The notes beneath the pieces are model-generated. The model had not been told where the DNA came from and made no database searches. It was given only the letters and a program-made list of their open reading frames with translations. Below are positions 1 to 13,449 of a stretch of DNA of 59,270 bases, one piece after another. Source of the DNA: Rusavskia elegans (lineage: Eukaryota > Ascomycota > Lecanoromycetes > Teloschistales > Teloschistaceae); contig SAUG01000184.1 in assembly GCA_011316305.1 (NCBI GenBank), positions 1 through 59,270 of the forward strand, given 5' to 3'. The position numbers were made by a program, and so were the translations under genes. Within the stretch, counting starts at the first letter, position 1. The number at the start of each line of letters is the position of its first letter.

Positions 1-3000
1 TATCTATAGGAGTAATAAACGATATATATAGTAAAAGTAGCTGTAAAAGCCGATAGGTAGCCGTCTACTAAAAGTCCTATTAGAAGGGACGGCTATAGTA
101 GCTATAGGCGGCTATAGATAATTAGGCTCGCTTATCTAACTAATCTTCTAGGGAATTTCTATAGAGTCGTAGATATAATATAGCCCCCCTTATATCGCTT
201 CTTACCTAGTTTATAATCCGTCTACGGAGTATAAAAAGGTATTTTCTAGCCCCTCTTTTTCTTCTTTCCTCTATTAATATCTCTATTATACGTTTTTAAA
301 AAAAAACCGATTAAAGTCTTTTCGCCGTATTTAGTCTAGAAGGGTCGTAATACTTTTTCTTTATTCTCTATATACCCGTAATCCTTTAAAAGAGTATAAG
401 ATCGAGGTTAGTAGTAATATTTATAGTAAATATACTCGGGTTTAGAAATTATATAATCTCCTAATATTTAATACTATCTATATATTAATCCTTTATTTCT
501 TTTTTATTTTACTAACCTTTATAGGGAAGCGTTTTAAAGATAAAAAAAATAAATTCTATTCTAATATTACCGGTATTTTTAATAAATATTCCGAGGTTTA
601 TCGTCGTATTAAGTCTTTCTTTAATTCTAAAAAGGAAATTTATAATAAACGTTTAGTTTAGAAGTCGGATTTCTACCGACTCTTTAGTAAATAAAAGTAT
701 TTTATTACCTATTATTACGTTTTAGATAAACGTAAAAGTAATCTTATTATTTAAAAATAACGCGTTTTATTTCGGTTTAACGAGTTTAATAATCTAGTTA
801 CGTTTTATTCCTCTATTAGTTTTACGCTAACTATATAAGAGGCTTCTATTAAATTAATACCTAGTTTTAATTCGGATAATTTAGATTAATTCTTAAAAGA
901 TTTTAACTTCTTTTAACCTATAAAAAGCGTAGGTATCTAAAAAAGGTCTAGTTAAAAGCTCTTTCGTCTTTATTTTTATAACTAGTTTATATATCTATAT
1001 TATAAGTTATTTCTGGTTTTTCTAATAGTTCTACTAAATCTTATTCTTTAGTAACTATTTTATTCTAAAATAACAAGGATAGATACTAATCGAACTCTTT
1101 ATTTCTAGATTATATACTAAATACCGGGTCTGGTATTCCTTTATTATATTCTACTTAGTTAGGTTTATAGTACTCGATTTTATCTATAGCTTTAACTATA
1201 CTCTAGTATATTTTTCTAATATAGTTTATCTAGAGCTATTAAATTATTTCTCTACTTTTATTATATTTTTTAATAAGTAATTAAAGTAGGTAATAGTATT
1301 CTTTTTATATTTTTATATTCTAAATCTTTTTTCTTTTTTTAAAATTTTTATCTAATTCTTTAATATCGTCGTAACTTATTAATAAAGCGATATCTATTTC
1401 TTTATTTAAGAGGTTTTTATAGGCTAGGAAGTATACTATTTAAAGTTCCTTTTTCTTATTTACTATATTTTTTTCTATTAGTCTTCCTAAAATTAATTCT
1501 TTCTACTCGTTTCCTAGAATAACGTAGCTTCTTTAATTATTAATAATAGTAAAGTTTATTATTCTAATTAATCTATTTTTTATTTTAATTTCGATATTAA
1601 AAATTCTATTATTTTTTATTATTTATCTATAGAAATATCCCTTAATTTTATTATAAAATCCTTTTATAATCTTATTATTTTCCTTTTTATTTATAAGAGC
1701 TATTATTTATTAACTTCCGATTTTAACTTTAAGCGCTACTATAAAGGGTTTTTCGGTTTTATATAGTTTAAAATCGATTATTAACCTTATTTCCTATACT
1801 TTTTTTAGTTTTTTAGGAAAATATTCTATCCTCTCTTTATCTAATAGATAGATAGGATAAGTATTATTATAGTAAGCTAACTAGCTTTCTACTATATATT
1901 TATAGGATAATTCCTTTATTATTTTAAAAAAATATTTAGTTACTTTAATTTTTTTTTTTAATTAGGTAATTCCTTTTAAAATATCCTGTTTTTTTATATA
2001 AATAATAAGCTTTAGTTTTCGATTCTCTAGTTTCGGTAGTATTAAACTCTATTAGATTTTTTCTAGGCTTTCTTTTAGCGGGTCCTATCTTATTAAGCGC
2101 CTATTTATCTAAGTATATTTTATATTATCTAGTATCGATCCTTATCGCGAGCTTAATAAAATCTACTAATAAATCTAGTTCTTTAATCGCTACTATAGCT
2201 TTTTTAACTCTTATTTAAAGTCTTTTATAAAAATAGGCTTTTAGAGCTAAATCTTCCTAGTCTATTTTATAAGCTAATATTCTAAACTAAGTAGTATAGA
2301 TAGCTACCGACTTCTATTATTTTAGAACTATTAATTTTCTTCCTATTACTTTATCTTTATTATTATTTCCGAAGGCTTCTTTTATAGCTATAATAAGATT
2401 ACCGAAGGTATAGAAGATCTATAATATTTTATTTTCTCTCTATTCTTTTAGGTTATCGAGATAATCTTTTACTCGAAGCTATACTTAATTAAAGGTAGCC
2501 TTTCCTAGGTATAATATTATAAATAGGACTTTAAATACTTTATTCGGAAACTGGTTTATATATAATATAAAGTAGATATTTATCTAAATAATCTATAGCT
2601 TTAAAAATCCTTTATTTCCTTTATAGATACTTAGTATTACTACTTTAATAGTATCGCTTCGATCTATAGGTCGGGATAATAAAACTAATATAGTAAGTTA
2701 TTAAAATATAATATTCCTATATATTAGAAGGCGTTATACTCGAGCCTAGCTATAGCTATAGATATAGTCCGAGCTACTAAATAGTAAGGAAATCCTAGTA
2801 TAAATTATTATAATTAATTCTATATAGCTATAGAAGTACGGTTATAATATTATAAGGTATCTTTATTATAAAGTAATTAAAAAGAGAATAGTAGAAATAT
2901 ATTTAATAATTATATTAACGACTAATAAGAGAAACTATCTATAGAAATAATAAGCGATATATATAGTAAAAATAGCCGTAAAAGCCGATAGGTAGCCGTC

Positions 3001-3115
3001 TACTAAAAGTCCTATTAGGAAAGGCGGCTATAGCGGCTATAGGCGGCTATAGATAATTAGGCTCGTTTATTTAACTAATTTTCTAAGGAACCTCTGTAGA
3101 GTCGTGGACGTAATA
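1..3115 (-). mobile_element. LTR retrotransposon, gag-only type, cut by the window edge
   Basis: An LTR remnant at 1-180 and a complete LTR at 2707-3115 lie in the same orientation around about 2.5 kb of interior. The interior is the reverse complement of the better-preserved copy at 14294-17644, so this copy points left and its 5' LTR is the right-hand one. LTR ends correspond to TGTTACGTCC...GGACGTTACA after allowing for RIP. The left end lies outside the window. The gag frame on the minus strand is full of TAG/TAA codons, and no protease, reverse transcriptase or integrase was recognised inside. Confidence 0.8.
2707..3115 (-). repeat. LTR (409 bp)
   Basis: Direct comparison with copies at 4722-5132, 8553-8964, 10769-11179, 14294-14703, 17235-17644 and 57460-57867 shows the same sequence with RIP-type transitions. 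It includes the conserved block reading ggcggctataggcggctat near 3031. Read on the minus strand it begins TATTACGTCC and ends with a decayed GGACGTTACA. Confidence 0.85.
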
Positions 3116-3564
3116 TATACTTCGTAATTATCGCTTCTTTTTCTTTTACTAGTAATATAAGCCCTGTAAAACCTAAAATCCTTTACGTATATATATATTC
3201 CCGTAATAGCTATATTATAGCTAATTTAGACGATAGTACTTTTATCTATAATACTATATCTATCCGCGCGGTTATCGACTATTTAGTTATAGCTAGAGTA
3301 ACCTATTCCGACTTCGATAAAGATTTCTTCTTTACTATCTTTAAGACGCGCTATCTAACTTTTCTACCCCCTTTTAACCTAATTAACCGGGTAAAACTTC
3401 TAGCTATAGTAGCCAGCGTACTAGTAGGCGACTCTATAGCTAGCGACCTTTTTAAAGCTACGCGGGCTAAAGAGTATTTTAATAATTTAGCGGAAAGTTT
3501 AGGTACGGTTTATATAATAAATATAGTCGAAGCGATAGATATAAATAATTGCTTTATAGTATAG
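3100..3564 (+). pseudogene. Conserved reading frame of repeat 'beta' (154 codons open)
   Basis: A frame without stop codons runs from 3100 to a TAG at 3562-3564, in DNA where a random frame would hit TAA/TAG every 10-20 codons. It has no ATG and starts inside the adjoining LTR, so the left part is truncated. The same frame, with matching residues and only a few RIP-type stops, can be read on the minus strand of the copies at 7582-8535 and 13837-18102. Shared blocks include IARVTYSDFD, FKTRYLT, RVKLLAIVASVL and EYFNNLAE. I do not recognise the family. The shared frame argues that repeat beta once encoded a protein of at least 150 residues, but this copy cannot be functional as it stands. Confidence 0.65.
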
Positions 3565-3833
3565 TAGATAGATATAGCGGAAATATTATAAGTTGATAAT
3601 TATATATAACGTCGAAGAAGGACTGGATAGTAGAAGATTCGTAATCGAACAAAGAAGGAAATAGTTAAATAGAAGTAATTAACTGCGCTGTAAATCTTGC
3701 CTGACAGACTTTAGCTGTAAATATTTTTTTATACGTAAAATATAATAATCGTTACCGTATATAACGTTGATAGAATATATATATATATATATAAAAATTC
3801 AATATAATTTCAGATAGAAATCTTCCAAAAAGG
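3116..3833 (-). repeat. Repeat 'beta', copy 3 (truncated, inverted)
   Basis: This is the reverse complement of the first part of the 7582-8535 copy, from its start (ccttt... end at 3833) to its aactgcgaggtatat block, where it is cut off against the LTR ending at 3115. It carries the same AT microsatellite (about 3775-3793) and the block around actgcgctgtaaatcttgcc near 3684. The roughly 210-bp distal end seen in the other copies is missing. Confidence 0.75.
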
Positions 3834-3913
3834 TACCGTTTCTTTATAGTCGTTGATTACGTAAATTATCTAAAGTTTATTAAATATTTTTAGATACTAA
3901 TATATATGAAATA

Positions 3914-4305
3914 GACTGGCCGGTTCGGATTAGAATCCCGTCAAACCGTCGGATATCCGATTCGATTTTAATAATCCGATCCGGACTCGATACGATTATA
4001 TTATATATTTAATATATTAATATATTAATATTTAGATAAAGGTAATACATCTAAAGAATATATTTAATTTTACTACGCACTCTCTAGCTAACGTAGTTAA
4101 TTAATTAGAGTTTTTTTAATAAATTCGTATAAAAGTTATACTACCTTTATAATTTTATACTAGAATTTAACGGTTTTAACGGGTCGGATCGGGTTATAAT
4201 TTAGAATTTAAAATCCGGTCGGGTCGGATTATATTTTAGTTTAACCCGATTCGAGTCGAGTCGGGTTAGCTAATTCGGGTTCGAAATTCGATCCGATGGC
4301 CAATC
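3914..4305. mobile_element. TA-flanked MITE-like element (copy a)
   Basis: The element starts GACTGGCCGGTTCGG and ends ATGGCCAATC, imperfect inverted termini (GACTGGCC/GGCCARTC), with TA on each side. Inside are CpG-rich blocks of the type cgggttcgaaattcg separated by AT-rich filler. The same termini and blocks recur at 13450, 22729-22884 and 27131-27539. No coding capacity was seen. The TA duplication and short inverted ends suggest a non-autonomous Tc1/mariner-type element, but that class is an inference. Confidence 0.6.
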
Positions 4306-4721
4306 TAATATAGGAAGTATACGGAATCTATAAAACTATATAATATTCTTATTTCTAAATCGAATTATAGAATTTATTATCTGTTTTTTTAGTATATCTA
4401 CTCATTTCTAGCAGGAAAGCGTTTTAAATCTAATAAAATTAAATTTCGTATCGAAATTAAAAATACGATATTCGAATATTCGAAAAAAAAACTAAAAGAT
4501 CTGGTTATTATATTTCTATTAATAGAAATTTTATTATATTTTTTTTATTCGCTAATTAAATTTTTATCATTTATTAGTAAAGTAAATTCGTTCTATTTAG
4601 TATTTTAAAACTTTTAAAAAGAAAAAAGATAATTTTATTATATAAAAATAATATATTTTATTAAAGTTTAATATAATTGATAATTTTATATTTTTTAATT
4701 AGACCGATAGTTTTACGCTAT
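4306..4721 (-). pseudogene. Fragment of retrotransposon gag interior
   Basis: The sequence aligns by eye with 11530-11950, including ataaaactatataata and the tagtattttaaaacttttaaaaag block. It is therefore a piece of the interior of the related LTR family whose remains fill 11181-13449. It is heavily RIP-mutated and no open frame remains. Confidence 0.5.
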
Positions 4722-7700
4722 TGTAACGTCTCTGTATATTAAAAGACGTTACGTTTAAATCTAGCTACAGCCGTAAACGTAGTACGAGCTATTAAATAGT
4801 AAAAAATTCTAGTATAAATTATTATAACTAATTCTATATAGTTATAAAGGTACGATAGCGATATTTTAAAATATTTTCGTTATAGAGATAATTAAAAAAA
4901 GAACAAATAAAAGTATTTAAATATTATATTAATAACTAATAAAAGAAAATATATAGTAGAAATAGAGGAGCGATATATATAATAAAAGTAATCGATAATA
5001 CCGATAGATAACCGTCCGCTAAAAGTTTTTATTATAAAAGTCGGCTATAGCGGCTATAAACGGCTATAGATAATTAGTTTCGATTAGCTAGCTAATTTTC
5101 TAGTATATTTTTATAGAATTATAGATATAATATAGCTCTTTTTATATCGCTTTCTATCTAGCCTTTTTATCGAATTTAACTAAAAGATATTATTATATTT
5201 TTTAATTCTAGTTTTTATACTCGTAATCCTTTAAAAGAATATAAGATAGAAATCGGTAGTAATATCTATAGCGAGTATATTCGAACCTAGAAGTTATATA
5301 ATTTCTTAACTTCTAGTACTATCTATAATATTATCCTTTTTTTTTTAGCTTTTTTCGACTTTTACTATTATAGAAAAACGTTTTAAAAATAAAAAGAATA
5401 AACTTCGTTCTGATATTAAAAATATTTTTAAAAAATATTCTAAAACGCGCTATTATATCAAGTCCTTTCTAGATTTTAAAAAAAAATTTATAATTATTAT
5501 TTTATTTAGAAATCGGATTTCTATCGGCGTTTTAAAAAGTAAAAGTATTTTATTATTTACTACCGCGCTTTAAATAAATAGAAAAGTAACTTTATTATTT
5601 AGAAATAACGTATCTTAATTTTATTTAAATAAATTTAATAATCTAATAGTATTTTACTTTTCCGTTAGTTTTATACTAGCTATATAAAAGTCGTCTATTA
5701 AATTAATTTCTAGTTATAATTCGGTTAATTTTAATCGATTTCTAAAAAAAGTAAACTTTATTTAACTTTAATTAATAATAAACTTATAAAAGAATATCTA
5801 GTTAAAAATTCTATTATATTATATTACTATATCCGTTTCGAATTATATATTAATATTATAAATTACGTCCGGATTCTCTAATATTTCAGTTAACTTTTAT
5901 TTTTTAGCTACTATCTTATTCTATAATAATAAGGCTAGAAATTATCTATCTTTTAATAATAAATCTAGAAATCGTTTATCTTTTAGTTATATATTTTAAA
6001 TGGAATTCGATATATTTTTATCTGGTTTTTAATCTGATCCGGGCGTAGAATTATATCTAGCTCTTTTTATTTCTTTAATAACGTTTTTATAGATTTTTTT
6101 AACGTTATCTATCTATGGTTTTTAAATTATTTTTTAAATTTTATTATATTTTAAAATTAATTATAATAGTAGATAGTAGTATTTTTTCTAAATTATTATT
6201 TCTTTTTTTAAAAAAAAAATTAATTTCTTTAATTTATTCGTAATTTATAATTCAACCGATATCTAATTTATTATATAAAAAATTTTTATATACGAGAAAA
6301 TATATTATTTATAATTCTATTATTTTTCCTATCATATTTTCTTATACAAATATTTCTAAAATCGATTCTTTCTATTCTTTTTCTAAGATAATATATTATC
6401 TAGAGCTTTTAATTATTATAAAATTTAAAATTCTAATAAATCTATTTTTTATTTTAACCTCGACTATAGTAATTCTATTATTTTCCCTAAAATATTTTTA
6501 AATATATCCTTTAATCTAATTATATAATCTTTTTATAATTTTTTTTTTTTCTTTTTAATTTATAAAAGCTATAATTTTATAACCTTCGATTTTAATTTTA
6601 AAAGCTACTATAAAACGTTTTTCTATTTTATATAATTTAAACTCTAATATTAGTCTTTTTTCCGCTTTTTTTAGTTCTATAGAATACTATCCTAATTTCT
6701 TTTTATTTAATAAATAGATAAAAAAAATATTATTATAGTAGACTATCTAACTTTTAGTTATATATTTTCTAGTTTTTTTTCCGGATAATTTCTCTATTAT
6801 TTTAAACTAGTATTTAGTTACTTCTATTATTTCTTTAGTTAGATAATTCTTTTTAAAGTATCCTATTCTTTTATATAAATAATAAACTTTAATCCGTAAT
6901 CTTTTAGTTTCGGTAGTATTAAATTCTATCGAGTTTTTTTTAAATTATCTTTTAGCGAGTTCTATTTTACTAAACGTCTATTTATTAATATATCATTTAT
7001 ATTATCTAGTATCGATCTTTATTACTAGTTCGATAAAGTCTGCTAGTAACTTTAGTTTTTCGATTACTATTATAGCTTCCTTAATTCTACTATAGAGTCT
7101 TTTAAAAAAGTAAACTTTTAGAGCTAAATTTTCCTAGTCTATTTTATAAGCTAAAATTATAAACTATATAATATAAATAGTTACCGACTTTTACTATTTT
7201 AAAACAATTAGTTTTTATACTATTATTTTATCTTTATTATCTTTTCTAAAGGCTTTTTTAATAGCTAGAATTTAATTACCGAAATTATAAAATATTTAGA
7301 ATATTTTATTTTCTCTTTAATTTTCGGAGTTATTAAAATAGTCTTTTATACGAGATTATATCTATTTAAAAACACCTTTTTCTAGATAGATTATTATAAA
7401 TAAAACTTTAACTATTTTATTTAGAAACTAATTTATATATAATAAAAAGTTGATATTTATTTAAATAAACTAAAACTTTAAAAACTCTTTTATCTCCTTT
7501 ATAGATATTTAACGTTACTATTTTTATAGTATTATTTCATTTTATAAAGCGGGATAATAAAACCGATATAGTAGATTATTCCTTTCTGAAAAGCTTCTAT
7601 CTGGAGTTATATTGAGTTTTTATATATATATATATATATTTTATCAACGTTATATATAGCAACGATTGTTGTATTTTGCGTGCAGTAAAGAAATTATCAC

Positions 7701-8964
7701 AGCTAAAGGTATATTTATCAGGCAAAATTTGCAGCGCAGTTAATTATATTGACTATTTCCTTCTTTATTCGATTACAAATCTTCTACTATATTTAAATAC
7801 TATATATTCCTTCCTCGACGTTATAAATAATTAGGAGTATATAATATTTCCGCTATATCTATCTACTATACTGCGAAGCAATTATCTATACTTGTCGTAT
7901 CGGCTATACTTATTATATAACCCGTACCTAAACGCTCCGCTAAACTGTTAAAATACTCTTTAGTCTATCTAGCTTTAAAAGGGTTGCTAGATAGTACGCT
8001 AGCTACTATAGCCAGAAGCTTTACCCGGTTAATTAGGCTAAAAGAAGATAGAGAGGTTAGATAGCGCGTTTTAAAGGCGGTAAGGAGGAAATCTAGGTTA
8101 AAGTTGAAATAGGTTACTCTAGCTATAATAAGGTAGTCGACGACCGCGCGGGTAGATATAGTTATTACGGATATATTACCGTCTGGTTTAGCTTATAGCT
8201 ATAGCTGTTACGGGAATATATACGTACGTAAAGGCTTTTAGTAAATTCTAGTACTTACGAGAAGCTTATATTGCTAGTAAATAAAGAAGAAACGATAACT
8301 GCGAGGTATATTTATCTATAAAAATCTTTACGTTAGTTAAATTATCGGTAGAAGGATATATTATATTATTAAGTAAATTTAAATTAAAATTCTATTGAAA
8401 GAACCGTTATTTACGTTAATTAAACTAGAGTATAAGTTCTACTACCGTATATTTAATACTGGTATACTAACGTTTGATTTGCTTATCGAACTATTGGTTC
8501 ACCGGGTACTAAAATCAAAATAAATAACTAAATAAATAGTAGATTATTAAAATATAATATTTCTATATATTTAAAGGTATTACGTTCGAATCTAGCTATA
8601 GCCGTAGACGTAATATAAACTACTAAATAGTAAAAAAGTTCTAATATAAATTATCGCGACTAATTCTATATAGCCGTAAAAATATAGTTATAATATTATA
8701 AAACGTCTTTATTATAGAAATAATTAAAAAAAAAATAACTAAAGTTTTTTAATAATTATATTAACGACTAACGAAAGAAATAATCTAGTAGGGATAAAAA
8801 AGCGATATATATAATAAAAGTAGCCGATAGTACCGATAGGTAGCCGTTCGCTAAAAGCTTCTATTATAAAAATCGGCTATAGCGACTATAGACGGCTATA
8901 GATAATTAGTCCCGTTTAGCTAGCTAATTTTCCAGAATATTTCTATAGAATCGTAGACGTAATA
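4722..8964 (-). mobile_element. LTR retrotransposon, gag-only type, with repeat beta inserted
   Basis: LTRs at 4722-5132 and 8553-8964, in the same (leftward) orientation, enclose an interior that matches the 181-2706 interior block for block. The exception is a 954-bp repeat-beta insertion at 7582-8535, flanked by a 13-bp duplication. Without the insertion the interior is about 2.45 kb, again too short for gag plus pol. All frames are broken by RIP-type stops. The 5 bp outside the two LTRs do not match, so either the target duplication has decayed or one end has been rearranged. Confidence 0.8.
7582..8535 (+). mobile_element. Repeat 'beta', copy 1 (complete, 954 bp)
   Basis: The insertion into an LTR element interior is bounded by a 13-bp duplication, atagtagattatt, at 7569-7581 and 8536-8548. 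It begins cctttctgaaaagc and ends in an A-rich stretch ...ccgggtactaaaatcaaaataaat. It contains an AT microsatellite near 7621-7640 and, on the minus strand, the beta reading frame with several RIP-type stops. Its unmutated neighbourhood around 7690-7760 still holds CpA/TpG (for example aaatttgcagcgcag), unlike its surroundings. The A-rich end and variable duplication length (13 bp here, 11 bp in copy 2) resemble a retroposon; the class is not established. Confidence 0.75.
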
Positions 8965-11179
8965 TAAAGTTTATTATTTATATAAATAAATAAAATACTT
9001 TAAAAGAAATTATCTAATTATAGAAATAATAAAGGTAACTTAATATTAATTTAAAGTAATAAAAGAATTACCCGGAAAATAAACTAGAAAAAATATATTT
9101 AAAAGTAAAATAATCTATTATATTAATAATTACTTTATCTTTTTTCTAGATAAAAAGAAATTAGAATAATATTCTATAAAACTAAAAAGTACGGAAAAAA
9201 AGCTAATATTAGAATTTAAATTATATAAAATATAGATTCCTTTTATAGTAATATTTAAAGTTAAAATTAAAAGATATAAAATAATAGTTCTCGTAAATAG
9301 AAAAAAAAAATTATAAAAAGGTTATATAATTAAATTAAAAGATATATTTAAAAATATTTTTAAAATAATAATAGAATTATAGAAGTCGAAATTAAAGTAG
9401 AAAATAGATTTATCGGAGTATTAGATTATATAATAATCGAAAGCCCTAGATAATATATTATTCTAAAAAAAAATAAAAAAAATTAATTTCTAAAATATTA
9501 ATATAGAAAAATACGGTTAGAAAAAGGATAGAACTATAAATAATATATTTTTTCGCGTATAAAAACCTTTTATATATAATAAACAAGATATCGGATTAAA
9601 TATAAACTATAAATAGATTTCAAAAATAGATTTTTTTTTTAAAAAAAGAAATAAAATATAGAAAATAAAATTCTAGAAAATAAATTACGATTAACTAGTA
9701 TAATTAGTTCTAAAATATAATAAATTCTAAAAAATAATCTAAAAACTATAAATAGATAATATTAAATAAATCTATAAACATATTATTAAAGAAATAGAAA
9801 AAGTTAGATATAATCCTGTATTAAAACTAGAAAAAAAATTGAATAAAAAAATACTAGATTCTATTTTAAATATATAATTAAATAATAAATAATCTCTAGT
9901 TTTATTATTATAGAACGAGATAGTAGCTAAAAAATAAAATTTAGCGGAAATATTAGAAGAACCCGGATATAATTTATAATATTAATATATAATTCGGATT
10001 AAATATAACGATATAATATAAAGAAATTCTTAACTAGATATTCTTTTATATATTTATCGCGTCTAAAAGTAAAAAAAAATCGAATTTTTTTAAAAATCGA
10101 TTAATATTAACTAAATTAAAACTAGGAAGTTATTTAATAAACGTCTTTTAAATAGCTAGTATAAAAGTAAATAAAAAATAAAATACTACTAGATTATTAA
10201 ATTAATTAAAATAAAATTAAATCTATTATCTTTAAATAATCAAACTCCTTTTATATTTATCTAATACGCGATAATAAATAATAAAATATTTTTATTTTCT
10301 AAAAAATCGATAGAAATCCGACTTTTAAATAAAATAATAATTATAGATTTTATTTTCGGAATCTAGAAAGAATTTAATATAGCGGTACGCTTTAGAATAT
10401 TTTTTAAAAATATTATTAATATCGAAATAGAGTTTATTTTTTTATTTTTAGAATATTTCTCTATAGATAATTAGAAAAAATCATTAAAAGAAAGAAAAAA
10501 TATTATAGATAGTATTAGAAATTAAAAAATTATATAATTTTTAAATTCGAATATATTTATTATAGATATTACTATTTACTTCATTTTTATATTTTTTTAA
10601 TAAATTATAAATATAGAAACTATTAAAAAAAGATTCGATAAAAAGATTTTAATCGATTTCCTTTTCGAAAATATATAATAAAAATATAAAAAAAAAAAAA
10701 AAAAATAATTAGATTTTATATATTCTATATACGATTAGATTAGATAGAAATTAATATAAAAGAAATGATATTATATCTATAATTCTATAGAAATATTTTT
10801 AAAAATTAGCTAATTAAATATAACTAATTATCTATAGCCGTCTATAGTTGCTATAGCTAATTTTTATAATAAAAGTTTTTAGTAGACGGCTATCTATTAA
10901 TACTATTAACTACTTTTATTATATATATTATTTATTTTTTCTATTAAATAGTTTCTTTGATTAGTTATTAATATAATTATTAAATATCTCTAGTTATTTT
11001 CTTTTTAATTACTTCTATAATAAAGACGCTTTATAATATTTTAACCGTATCTTTATAGCTATCCGAAATTAGTTATAATAATCTATACTAGGCTTCTTTT
11101 ACTATTTAGTAGTTCGTACTACGTCTACGGCTGTAGCTAGACTCGAACGTAACGTTCTCTGATATATAGGGACGTTAAA
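8965..11179 (+). mobile_element. Truncated rightward copy of the gag-only LTR element
   Basis: The 3' half of the gag interior is followed by an LTR at 10769-11179 in forward orientation. The left end starts near the CCHC knuckle region (about 8995-9035) and abuts the leftward LTR ending at 8964, so the 5' LTR and first part of gag are gone. A poly-A run lies at 10689-10705. Every frame is interrupted by TAA/TAG. Confidence 0.65.
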
Positions 11180-11180
11180 A

Positions 11181-13449
11181 TTATCTACTAGATATAAAAA
11201 GCGATATATATATTAAAAAGGACGATATATCCGATAAAGCCGATCTACTAAATAAAAACAGTTCTATAATTCTAGTAACTTTAACTAAATTAAACTATTA
11301 GTCCGTTTATCTATTTAATAAACGTAGATATTTCTATAGAAATATAGATATTATTTAGCCTTTTCTATAATGATTTTGACAAATATATTAAATCTATAAA
11401 TTATAAATACGGTTTGTTTTTTACTAATTTCTTTTTATTAAAGAAAAAAAATATAATTATTTTTATAGTTATTATTTATATAATCTATTTAAATTTATAA
11501 AATACTTTCGGATACCGATATTTATAGAAAATCAATAAAGTTTATAAAACTATATAATATATTTATTTCTTAATTAATTCGCGGATATTATAGCTTTTTT
11601 TTTATTATATCTATTGGTTTTTTTTTAAAAAAGCGATTAAAATTTATAAAAACTAAATTTAATATTAAAATTATCGATACAATATCCTAATATTTAAAAA
11701 AAAAACTGGAAAATTAAGTTATTATATTTCTATTGGAAAGAAATTCGGAATAATATATTTATTTATAAATTTAAATATTTACTATTTATTAGCGAAGGAG
11801 ATTCGCTTTATTTAGTATTTTAAAATTTTTAAAAAGAAAGAAAATAGTTTTAATATCTAGAGATAGTATATTTTGTTAAAACTTTATAAAATTTATTAAA
11901 TCTATTTCTTTTAACTAGTAATTTTATACTATCCGCGTAAAGGAAATCTATTAAATTAATATCGGGATTGGATTTAAAAGATTTTATTAGATTTCTAGAA
12001 AAATTCGACTTTCTTTTAACTATTAGAGGCGATATATAAAAGAATATCTAGTTGAAGATTTTTTTAATAGATATTTCTTTTAATTTAAATAAAAGATTTA
12101 TATTATAAATTATATTTGGATATTCTAATAATTTAGTTAATTTCTATTTTTTAGCTACTATTTTATTCTACATTAATAAAAATAGGAACTAGCTAATTTC
12201 TTTATTCTTCGATTATATAATTAATATATAATCTACTGTTTTTTATTTTATATTCGAATTCTATTCTAGAATATAGCTATTGTTATTTTATTAGGTTTTT
12301 TTAATATAATTTGTTTATAGTTTTTAAATTTTCTACTAATATTTATTATATTTTTTGGCTAGATATTATAATAGATTTTTTTTTTATTTTAAATTTTCGT
12401 TTTTTATATTTCGTTTCCTTTCTTAAATTCTTTATCCAAATCGCGGATTTATTAATAATCTATAAAAAACTTAACGTCGAATTTTCTATAAAAAAGATTT
12501 TTATATACGAGGAAATATATTATCAATAGTTCTATTTTTTTTTCTATATTATTTTCCAATATTAATATCCTCGAAATCGATTTTTTCTATTTATTTTTTG
12601 AAACGATATATTATTTAAAATTTATAATTAATTATACGTTTGTAATACCGATAAATCTTTTTTTATTTTAATTTTAATTTTTTTAGTTCTGCCGTTTTCT
12701 AAAAAATATTTTATAATATATCTAGTAATTTCTTTATATAGTTCCTTTATAATTTTAATATTTTTTTTTCTATTTATTAGAACTATTATCTAATATTTTC
12801 CGATTATAATTTTAAATACTAATATATATAACTTTTTCGTTGAATTTAGTTTAGCTTCTATTACTAATTTCTTTATTTTTTTAATTTTTTTTCATTTTAT
12901 AAAATACTAATCTGACTTTCTTTTTCTTTTTCGATTGAAAAATAAAATAATTATTATTTTAGTAGATTATCTAACTTTTCGTTATATATTTTCTAGCTTT
13001 ATTTTTTTTCGAATTTTTTTTTAAAATATTCTATTTTTTCGAATAAATAATAAACTTTAGTCCGTAATTTTCTAGTTTCGATAGTATTAAATTCAATTAG
13101 ATTTTCTTTAGACTATTTTTTAATAGATTTTATTTTACTAAATATCTATTTCTATTATTATTTTCGAAAGTTCCTTTTTTAACTATAATTAGATTATTAA
13201 AACTATAATAGATTTAGATTATTTTTTTATTCTTTTGATTTTCGGCATTATTAAAATAGTTTTTTATATAAAACTATATTGAATTTTAGACTGCTTTTTT
13301 TAAATAAAATATTATAAATGGAATTTTAATTATTTTATTCGAAAATTGATTTATATATAATATTAAATAGATATTTATCTAAATAAACTATAGTTTTAAA
13401 AATTTTTCATTTTTTTTAAAAAAATTGAATATAGCCGTTTTAATAGTTA
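11181..13449 (-). mobile_element. Related LTR element (LTR variant B) with decayed interior
   Basis: The segment at 11181-11355 matches the LTR variant at 24190-24355, with shared blocks gcgatatatata, ccgat(a)gggccgatctact and ttcgtttatcta. It ends in a decayed TGTTACGTCC complement. The following 2.1 kb is similar in layout to 181-2706 but more diverged. Open stretches such as 12311-12529 have no recognisable product. Confidence 0.5.

Noticed and set aside
7619..7645. AT dinucleotide run as a possible origin or centromere-like signal
   Set aside because: It is a microsatellite present at the same place in all three beta copies and so belongs to that repeat.
12311..12529. 72-codon open frame starting with ATG in the left block
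   Set aside because: It lies in the RIP-mutated interior of a retroelement, is made of AT-rich codons (F, I, Y, L, K) and has no counterpart in the parallel copies.
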